Source: Rhodeus uyekii
Lineage: Eukaryota; Chordata; Actinopteri; Cypriniformes; Acheilognathidae
Assembly: GCA_037043235.1 (NCBI GenBank)
Contig: JAWRVZ010000016.1
Location: 2,413,001-2,477,000 of the forward strand
Reading direction: 5' to 3'
Length of the DNA: 64,000 nucleotides
Position numbers and translations under genes: made by a program. The notes below the pieces were generated by a model. It had not been told where the DNA came from. It saw nothing but the letters and a program-made list of their open reading frames with translations, and did not search any database. Below, piece after piece: positions 13,701-25,300 of this stretch; the stretch's first letter is position 1; each line of letters begins with the position of its first letter.

Positions 13701-16274
13701 CTACCACTTCGTGGCCGAGTTGCTGAATTAATTGCAGACAATTAATGGTTTTAGTGGGAGAGTTTCCGCATCTTTGAGATTTAATGAAGGTCGAATACTA
13801 TCATCATATTATGGAGATGGAAAAAAACAAGACTTAACAAGCTGATTGATGAGTGGTTCAAAGCATAAATTGGAATCAACTAGTAGCCCAAGATTGCATA
13901 TAGTAGATGAAGGATAGACTGTAACTCTGTCAACATGAATTGAGAATTCATGTTGGGAGGAGACACAAGATTCAGGGCCAACTAACAGGATTTCTGTTTT
14001 TACAGTATTCATTTAAGAGGGTTTTGGCCATCCAAGCTTTGAGATCATGTAGAATGACATGAATGCAAGGGAAAAGGGAGGAAAAAAGGAATTGGGAAGA
14101 GCAGAAAGATAGATTTGAGTAGCATCAGCATAACTGTGGAAATTATGACCATGATGCCAGATGATCTAACCCAGAAGAAGCATGTAGATTAAAAATAAAA
14201 GTGGACCAAAGACAGATCCTTGAGGTACTCCATGGGAAATATTGACAGAAAGAGATTTGTGTTTATTAATATTAATGAATTGTTGCCTAGTTTAGCCAAT
14301 GAAGGAAAGTTCCAAATATACCAATAGCAGTTTGATGAGACAGGAGTACAGAATTGTAAACATAATCAAAAGCTGAACTCTGGTCCAAAAGGATGAGGGC
14401 ATCCGTATCAGAGGTAGGGAGTATATCGTTCACTAATCTTAAAAGAGTAGTCTCTGTACTGTAGAAAGGACGAAAACCAGACTGAAATGGCTCATGCAGA
14501 TTATGTTTGTCCAAATGTGATTGCAGCTGTGCGGTGACAACCTTTTCTAAGACTTCAGAGAAAAAGGGAAGGTTTGGCATTGGTCTACAGTTACTGAAGA
14601 CTACATTGTCACGGTCAGGTTTTGTGAGAACCGTGGTGACTGCAGCCATTTTTGATCCTATTAGATCATAACCAGTCATGAGGGATCTATTTATCAGGTA
14701 ATTGGTATAATGAGAGAAGGCAGAACGCTTTTGATTGTATAGGATCAAGGTGACAGGACGATGAGTCAGCTGTTCAACCGAAGATGTATTGGTGGGTGAA
14801 AAGTTTGAGAGTGACTGGACTAATTGGGAAGTAGAGGGTTCTGGAAGATATACATCGGTTGGAGGAGAAGACGCGGAGTAAGAATGGTAGATATTGTCAA
14901 TCTAATTTATAAATGTATATAATATTTGATAATAATAATATAACGTTTGAAAATGTTCACGCAGGCCGACTGAAGTACTAGTAGAAGGAGATGGTGGTTT
15001 TACATGTTTGTTGATCTCAGAGAATCTGAGGTCCTGGGTTTAGACTTGACACATGACAGTGGAAAAAGTGCATAGCGTGCAGTGTTAAGATGAGTCTTCC
15101 TATAGTTCTTAAAGTCTACCTTTAGCTTTTATTAATCTTAGCTGAGGGGTGAACCAAGGGGAAGAATGAACAGAGGAGACAGTTCTGGTTTTTAATGGGG
15201 CTAGAACCTTCAAGACATTAGATGTAGCTTCATTATATTAGCAATCAGCAGCAAACAAAAGTATAAGCAGTTTGAAAAACAGTTATAGACATAGAAAAAA
15301 TAAGGAATAAAAATGACAAAACGACAAATTCAGAGAACGACCCACTTTCATTCTTTAATTGCAGACTGCATGGCTAGATGGTTCAGTGGCAATGGGTCTG
15401 ACTGAAACACCTGCATTGTGTGTCTCAGTACTACTGTCCATATGTGTATTTATAGATTAAACAGGTATATATAGTCTATATACATTTATAAAAGTACCAT
15501 CACCCTTTCCATTTAATTTGAATAAAATAAGTACATGCCCTTGTTTTAATGCTTAGTCAATATTTCCCAGTTGTAAATAAAGTAGTATGTACATTTTGCT
15601 GTGGTATTGAACTTGATAGTGATAACTGTAAAAATGTTCCTGCACTTTTTCACAATTTTGAAATGCTCCCATTGTGACAATTTGACATCCACCAATTATA
15701 ATAATCACAACAAAGTTCTGACTAACGGCTGAGGAGAGACGCATGTCCTTTGGGCATGTCAGTCAGGGGTGACTGACACAGAGAGAGCAATATTTGATGA
15801 GTTAAGTGTTCTAATTACAGAGCCAGTTTGAGGGCAGCCTGTGGGGCATTTACTCAGCCGAGGGGAGAAAAGGCCAGTGCACATCAAAACCGAAATAATG
15901 AAGCATTTAAAACAGGTCTTGGGGTGAGCTGCTGGCACATGGCTTCAAGATCGAGCTCAATTATACATATATAGGGAATGAAAAGGCTGAACTAGTAGAG
16001 TGAATAATGTAGACACTGTGTCAAAACAAAACACCATCCAGACCGATCAGGGCATCATCACACAAAAGCCTTTAAAAAACACAAAAGCTCAAAGTAAAAA
16101 TGCAAAGACATCTTTCTTAATTACTTCTCTGTTCAGATAGCCATAATCTAATGCGATAATATTATTACGAAGGTTCAGAGAGCAAATTGATGTCATTATA
16201 ACAGCTCAGAGCTGACACTGATGGACGTGAATAATTTAATAATGTGAATATAGTGAAGGAAACCCGAGAGGGGT

Positions 16275-16310
<36 letters not shown>

Positions 16311-19300
16311 CACCACGAGGGATCAATTTCTTTATCAGTTTGTAGATTCTTTCTTTTGAATACTGTTATGTGAAGCAGTCAGATGCACATTTTTATGCAT
16401 TTCATCAAGGAAAAGTTAATCGAATACAGATCCAGTCCTAGTTCTAGACTATTTAAACTACACATAATCTGAAATTAAACCGCAACATGATATAAATCAC
16501 ATATCGTCATCTTTTACTGTAAACTAACCACTGGATTCTTAAGCCATTAGGTCTATTCTGTGAGCTTAAACTCTTTTTACCAGCATTTGTGAAAAAAACG
16601 TTCATCATGTCCTCTTAAGGTCTATTTTATTTAATTGGTTTATTCAAAAAAGAAAATCATATTTTGGGTCTCTAAATAAAAATACAGCTAGGCTAACGAC
16701 TCAGTAATACTTATGGATGCAAGTCGATTCATAATTTAAAAAACAAGTATGAACAGTAGTAATAATGATGCTTGCTATAGAAAACATCAGAAAATATTGA
16801 CATCAAAAAGACAAACTTACTTTAACACCGTGACCCACATCATCCAGCAGGGTGTAATCTATGGGCTTCCTAATGTAGCGCACGGGTCGCTCCATGTTGC
16901 CAGGGGCGATGATCTTATGGGTGCGAGATGTATTTTTGTTAGTGGTGAGGATCCCAATCTCTCGTCGGGCAACTTTCTCTTTATGAATGTCCACAGTCTA
17001 AATAAAAAAATAGGGGGATAGAAACGGGTAAAATGTTTGAATTTATGCGAGCAATCATAGCCCTCATGTAGCTAATTTATATTGCTTAAGATTAATCTTG
17101 ACCTAGTTAATATTCATAGGCATTTCGATATGTAAATTGAGAATATTTATTATGAATACAATAGCATCTATTAACCAAAATTTAGTACCCATTAAAGAAA
17201 ACAGAGGATTCATAAAAAAAGTTACATGATTTACATTTTAGAACATGTCCAAATATTTATATTGTACATATTAAATGGGTCTATTCATATTTAAGAATGT
17301 TTATGTATACATCTTTCAGAGCATAGGGCAGTTGTTATGTACATATTATCACAACATTGATATGAAATGTTTCTTAAGCATCATATTAGACTGATTTTGG
17401 ATCATGCAAGACTGAAGAGAAAAAAAAACCAGTAATATTTTACAATAAGTCAGTCAACATGCACCAATGATTGATTGGATTCAAGCAGAATTTGCAATTT
17501 TTAACATTACTTGCATGCCGTTTATGGTGATCTACATAGAGACAAGTGGTGGCAAACCAGTTTGCAGAATAGTTTTAACTTCAGTAGAAGGCAAAGCATT
17601 AGACCTAGTTTCCATTAAGGCTATGAAAATCTACTCTAGCACATGATGGGGGAACGGGATCTCTTATTTCCCTCAATAAAAATCTCTTATTACCCTCAAT
17701 AATCCCATCCCCCACTTTGGTTGGATATAATTCACTCGGTCATTCTGTTCAAATGGTGATGCATCTACAAAAAGAACTAAAAGTGTCTGAGATGCTCTTT
17801 ATAAATCACGGCTTACAATAAAACTATGCTCGCATTGGATATGCTCAGAACTCAGGCTCTAGTTAATACAGTATATCAAGCATTATGATTATTTAATTTC
17901 CAACATATTCAATGTAGTTATTCACCATCTGCATAATCCATAGTCTAGTCCATGTAAATCGAATTATTCATGCATTACATAAGGAATGGCAGTCAGGACC
18001 AGCAGAGCATGTGAACTGGACATTTAAGAAAATGTTTTGCATTTGGTGCTTCTCTTAATTGTAACACACAAATATGACTCATAGGGCACAATAGCAAGGG
18101 TCAAAAAATGTCATTTTTGCTGAACTCAATGGCAGGTAAATTGAGAAAGGCAAGTGTAATTTTTATAGGGTTTTCCACAATATACATCGTTTCAAGTTTT
18201 ACAGAAGATTTTACTGTTATGTCAATAATTTATATGTTCATTTTATGCCAATTAAGAAACGATCAATTGCCTTAAGTGAAAACTAGGTGGTAAGCAAAGA
18301 GTCTGACGTCAGTTTAAAATTGTTCCAAGAAGTCGGTTAAGCTTCGAGAAATATAGGGTTTTATGTTGTGTTCGGGTCATTTTGACCCGGAGGGGATTTT
18401 CTTTTCCCTGAAAATGCTAGTTAACATTATCACATTGGGCTAAAACTTATTGACTCTACTCACCCAGGGTAGAATTACTTCCTCCATTTTTGTTGTACAC
18501 TTCTGGTGTTCCCGGTCATGTATCATTATAAAACTCGTTATTATGTTATCACCAAATATTGAACTGAACAATTTTAATCAACTTATTTTCTATCAATTAG
18601 AGCAGGTTTTCTATTTCTTTTAGAAACTGATTGTTCGTAGGCCTCATTAATTTGACCTTATGCTCTTCAGTTTTTGAGTGAAAAGAAGCAGTATTTGTGG
18701 CAAAATTTCATACAAATTTTAAACATTCTTTCAAGTTTATCACACTAGTGTGCTTCAATGAAGTTTAACCATGAAGTTTGTCTTGAAATTCACAATCCAC
18801 CATGCTGGGAAAGGAAGACCTGGTTGTTTTTGTGTTGGTGTTGTAGTGCCCAGGGCTGACCTGAGAGATATGGTTGATGGAGGACTCCATCCTGCGCAGC
18901 TGTGAAGCCTGGATATCCAACAGCTGCAGTACATTGTTGGCTAAGGCATTGATCTGATAGGCCACGCTCGCCAGGGACTGGGTGGTGTAGGCTTTGGTCT
19001 CCTCCAGGGCTTTCCTCTTGTCTTGTGCCTAAACGAAGACAAAAAAATACCAAATAAAAACAGACACGCCATAAGTTTTAAAGGTAGTTCACACAAAACT
19101 GAAAATTCTGTCATCATTAACTCACTCTAATGTTGCTCTAACCCTTTATTGACTTTTTATGTCTTCCACAGGACATTGTTTTTATAGATATCTTGAAGAA
19201 TGTTTGTAACAAACTGTTTTGTCACCATTGGCATGGACCAAAAATACAACGACAGAAAAACTCCACAAAAGAAAGGTCTATAAGATGGTGTTTGTGAAAT

Positions 19301-22300
19301 CATGCACAATAAATGATTTTCACACTACTAATGCTGTTGTGCCTCTGAATGATGTAAAGCATCTTGGAATTCTTAATGGGTTTCAGAGGAAATATCACAC
19401 CAGATCAAATCATGTGGAAAAAGGCATTGTTAAAAGCTTGTGATTCACAGCGAGACAAAGATAAAGATGGGTCAGTAACACATTTCTGGATGCAGAAATC
19501 ACCATCACCATTTGGGCTTTAAATAGAGTTACCCTAAACCTTAAAAAAGAATTAAAAAAAACAAATCTTAAAAAACAATCCATAACTGTAAGTTGTAACC
19601 TTAAAAAAGGGCCTTCACCATTAAATCCAATGTTGTTATTTGTTCTAAAAGACACATTAAGTTGTTTTTAAAAAAGGCAGTAAAGACACTTATAAAGGCA
19701 TTATAAAATATTTCTAATTCAAATAAATGCTGTGACTTTGAACTCTATTCACCAAAGAAACTCCAACAAATCATATTAGAATGATTTCTGAATGATCATG
19801 TGACTGAAGACTGGCGTAATGAAGCTGAAAATTCAGCTTCCCATCCAAGTCATACACTACATATTAAATTATATTCAATAAGTTATATAGCATTTCACAC
19901 ATTACTTGTTTTACTGTAATGCATGTTGTACAGTGGAACCTACTTATCTCGACCTCGGTTATCTCGCCAACCCTGCTATTTCGACGTTTTTTAAGTGGAA
20001 CCACCAAACTCCCTATTTTTCTTAGCATTTTCTTATCGGTTATGTCGATTATTTTATGTCGCCGAACCCCGATATCTCGAGCACAAAAGAGGGACAAATT
20101 CGCCACTGAACATCGGTTATCTCGATCCCCGTGACTAATGATAGTACTGAGTTCACTGCGCATGTGCTGAGTTCACGTTGCACGTGTATCACGGTCTGTA
20201 TTGTCGCTCACGGCAATGACGCTTCACTCACTCTTGCGGCGCAGTGCCGTGCAGCTGCAGAAGAACTCTCAAACAAATCAAGCTTTACAGATGCTATCTT
20301 AGAAGAGCCACAGGAGTTCGCCTTCACTGTCCAGAAATTCCCAGGTTACGTTGATATCAACAAAACGTCGTTAGAAGTATTTGTTTTCAAGCAGACCGTT
20401 AAAGACAAAAAACAACAAAGCATTTTAGAGTTTGTAAAGAAACCATAGTAACCGCGTGCGCAATACTTTCAGAACTGTGTCAGAGCGAAATGACTGTTAT
20501 GAGCGAATGTGTTTATGTGTGTTGTGACTGTTTACGCTGTGAGCGAAATTGTGTTTGCAATGTTGGAGAATATAATTAAAGGTTTGTATCGAGAGTCGAA
20601 GGTGTTTTTTATTGTATACTGGTAAATCTCTGCTGTTAGTTGGTGCACATGTGCCTTTTGTTGTTAGCAAACATATACAGTGTGTGTACATTTTTATAGC
20701 ATGCCGATCGCTTCATCAAATAAATCACCATATTGGCTGCAGGTTATCTCAACGCTTTTTCGCAACCCCCGAGGCGTCGACGTAACCGGGTTCCACTGTA
20801 TTTCTGTTTAAATAAATAAAGCCTTGGTGAAAACATAAAAAAAATCTTACAGACCCTAAACTTTTGAACAGTAGTGTCATTTAAAAAAATGGTTAACAGC
20901 CAGTATGCATGTAAACAATGACGTAAAGTCCGAGGTTTTTAATCGATGAAACCCCAGTGTGAAGTGATCATGGTTACTCAAGCAAATAAAAAGCCAAGAT
21001 ATATTGATTGGAGAATTTTGAGAAGAAAGAAACTACAATATGACACAAAAGTTATGAGTGGTCATATTTAAATTATCAGTCATTACACTAATATATTCGA
21101 CCACAGAATGCTGTAAATGACTGAATTACTTCTAGATGGTCATGTAACAAAGCAGGATATTCTGTAAAAGAATCTGACAAGTGACTCAAAAAAATAAAAA
21201 TCTGATGAAATCAAGAGGCAAAAAAATAACTTTGGTTAAGCTGCATTCAGACGTATTCTGAAGTAACTGAGACATCATCTTAATGATAATCCATATCCTA
21301 AAATTTCACATATTAAACAAAATCCTGTTTCATCATTGAAATATTAGATAGCTTAGCATGACGAACATGAACAAACATTAAGGACTTTTAAAGCAATTAA
21401 AACAGCCATGCATTTTGGCAGACGCTTTTATCTAAAGCGACTTCCGTTGCATTCAAGGAACACATTGACATTCTAATCAGTTCTTGCTTTCCCTAGGAAA
21501 AGCAAAAATATGGCAATAATATTTTGAGTAGTTTTTAGCACACATCCAAGTGGTTTCTGGATGTTGTGGATGGTTGTTTATTGGCTCAAAGAGCCTGTCT
21601 TCTAGTCTCTATGATATCCTGGTCCATAGATATCATTCACCTTTAATGTAAATGTAGTTTTTTTTTTTAGATCCCTAACCTCAAATAAGAGAAATAACAA
21701 GCAGCACTTTACTGGATAATTACAAAATCGCCTTGGTCTTGAATCTAGCAATTATGAACAGCAATCCATTCCTCACACTTCATGCACTTAAACTGAAAAA
21801 TGTGAGGGAATTAGCCTTCAGGACACTTAATAGTGTCCATGTCAAAAAATAATTGAATACTAATAGCTGTCTTGTCTGTATGATATTATTCATGTATATA
21901 CAAGACAGTCTCCTGGCTGTAAATGTTGGAAGGGTAGATTCTGGGTCTTAGCGCTAGTTCATGGTAAACATATTGTAAGCTTTATATTCTAAATCGCTGA
22001 ATACATCAGACACACGTCTGGCAGAATTCTAATGTCCTTGCGTTATTCAGCCTGAGGGTGGCGCTAATGATGATGACAGACTTCAGTCTTTTACAAGACA
22101 AACGCATAGAACGTGCTTTTAGAACTGCCTTAATGTAGTACAGTAATACCTTGGTTTACGAGCGACTTGGTATACGAGCAAATCGGTGTACGAGCATGGG
22201 GGGTCGAATCGGTGTACGAGAAAAATTGTACCCACACCCACGCGCATGTTTTGTGTGGAAGCTCAGCATGGTCTACACATTTTTACAGGAAATATCCTAA

Positions 22301-25300
22301 TGACAGCCTCTCATAACACAGTCACGGGGTTCCAACCCCTTTATCACCCCTTAACTCACTCATTCTCTCAGCGTCGCTTGGTAGCGCAGGAGCATCAGGA
22401 GGAACTGTGGACTGAGGAGTTGAATGAGCTGCAGATGATGGAAAATATGCAAGCTATGTGGCAGAAGGTTTCTGATTTAATTGGAAAGAAACACCCTGAT
22501 AAATCGTCTACTGGTTGTGCTTTACTTATTTATAAACAAAGACAGAAACAAATCTCCCTCAATAGGTATTTAGTTAAAAGCTCTGCGCCAAGTGAAAGTG
22601 ACAGTCAGGGTGGTCAGGTGAAAAAAGGTAAGAAAATTGAATAAAAAAAACAAACAAATTTTTTTTTTTTATAAAAAAACAAACGAAAAAGCAAAACAAT
22701 TATATAAAAAAAAAATAATACAAAAAAAATAAGCTAAGTTCAGTTATGTTAATTTAAGTTTACGTAAGTTACATAGTGTTGGTGTAAGATAAGACACGGA
22801 ATCAACTGTCTGCATACCAAACCCCCTCTTCCGCACCTGCCGCTAATGTCGGTAAAAACTTAGTTAAAAACACATTTTATTTGATATCACACCAATCCTT
22901 ATACTGTATACATGTACTATAATTGTGTGTGTGTTTTGTGTCTATACCAATAAAAAACATGTTTTTTTCCCCCGTTGTTACGGATCTGGAATGGATTATT
23001 TCTTATGGGAAAACATGATTCTAGATACGAGCAATTTGAGCTATGAGCTCTGCCCTGAAACGGATTATGCTCGTATCTAGAGGTATTACTGTATTGTTAA
23101 AGTCAACATGAAACAATATACATCACAATAGGGAAGACTATTTAAATGAAATGGCTTCTTGAACAAACAAACAAACAAACAAAAACTGTAGGGCGGGGCT
23201 TGATTTTGTCCTGATTGGATGGTTCTAGTTTGTTATTGCTGTGAAGTCATGTGAGTGACAGGTGGTCCCGCCCTCACCCCAGTAAACACGTCATCAGATC
23301 CGAGAAATACTGAAATATTCCAGAAACATACAAGAACATTTACATGCTGACTTTAACAATTAGACTGCAACAAGCATGCAACACTGACCCCAGGTCTGCT
23401 TCAAACGCCACCTGTTACAACACGTCAGTCCTTCTCAGCTGTTCTAAGGCCATGTGTCTGTCGCCACGGGGGATACAGATGAATGACCCGTGAATGTCCT
23501 GCCTGTGGTTTTCCACTATGTCCTACTAGACCATTGGCCAACAGCTCTAAAACTATGTACAACTTGTGACATCTTGATTTCGATGATGCAAGACATTAAA
23601 GCATAAAGTTTTAATAATTAATAAAAATTAATAACTGTTCGATTCTCAGGGAAAGCAAGAACTGATTAGAATATCAATGTGTTTCTTGAATGCAATGCAA
23701 GTCACTAAAAAAAGAAAGAAAAAAAGTGTCTGCCAAATGACATAAATGTAAATAATTTCTTAAAATGATCAGGAGCTGCCTAGTCCAAAATGCCATATCA
23801 AGTCTAGACTATGATTCCAATTAACATTCCCAAATTAGCAGTAACATTTCAAAGTTTGGGGTTGGTAAATAAGTTAAACAAAGTCTCTTAAGCTCACCAA
23901 GGCTGCTTTTATTTGATTAAAAATATACTCATTCATTCAGTCATTAATTCAAAGTCTCCACAAGTCAGTGACAGGCTTCTTCAGAAATCATTCTAATGTG
24001 AAGATTTGCTGCTCAAGAAACCTTTATTATTATTATCAGGGCTGAAAGCAGTTGTGCTGCTTAATATTTCTATGGAAACAGGGATTTAATTTAACATTTC
24101 CTTACTGAGTAGAAGTATTAAATCCAAACTTTAGAATGGTTTATAATCATTCTCTTTCATGCCCAACTGAACATTACCAATCCATGATTCACTCCACATG
24201 ACGCATTCTGGATTTCATTCACAAATGGTTTTGATACAGATTCAAAGGATATGGTGCGAGTCATGACTAACTTCTGTCTAGTGCCAAAGATCCCTGCCTC
24301 AGACCTCTTTTTGAGGATGATCCACCCACTAAAGCCACAAGAGAAACATATTTGAGTCATTTAGTCCTCTCATGAGTCCTCTGTGAATACCTGAGAATGT
24401 GTCATAAACTAACTGTCAGAGACAGTGGTTCCCAACTAAATATGCAAATAATATCATTCGATTCCCAAATTCTTAGTCTCATATGGTTTGAATCTTTCTA
24501 AATGAATTTTTACAAAGTCCTTATAGTCACAATGTACCAACATCTAACCATCTACTTTGAGACTGCTAAAACAACTCACTTTAAGGGTGTAACACTGTAT
24601 GAATTGATGCAACACTGTAAACACAAATACCGGTAATTGGCAAACCTCCAAAAAATTAAGGTAATCATTTAAGAAATTCAAAGATTAAGCTAGCAGAACT
24701 GGCAGATTTTTTTTTTTTTGTACTCATACATTTGAATTGCTCTTAACTTGAAATATTTGAGTAAATGAATTCATACATTAAATTTAAAACTTATCATGTA
24801 ATCTCAACTTAAATATGTTAAGTAGTGGAAACTTGACTAGCTTTAAGAAGTTAATTTAGTAAACGTTAATTTGCTAATTGGTAACACAATGCTTTGATAG
24901 CGTTAGCATAGCAATTGCTAAATGAGTATAACAATATAAAACATTTAACATGTACCGGTTCTCAAACCATGATGTGACCTCCCAAAAAAATAAAACACTC
25001 TAAATTAAATTAGCTCTAAATTAGCGTAGAAAAAGATAAAACTTAACATCACTCTTGCACAAAAAGGAAATAAAAACGCACCCTAAATATATGTATTAAT
25101 TTTAAATCTTTACAAAATGAGTGAACCAAATTTCTTTTTATTAAACTTGCATTTTTCTGATGAAATTTTATTTTTTCAACAACTCATTTTGCTGTGCATG
25201 TCTTAATGTGCATGGCGAAACTACTTTAGCACATTTTAAAAGACTATTGACTGTTGTCATCGCATCACATTGCACAATCCAATAATGAGCTGTCATCCGA

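Noticed and set aside
24157..24360. Minus-strand frame in abi1 intron 1
   Set aside because: No known domain and it abuts a dispersed repeat; probably chance or repeat-derived.
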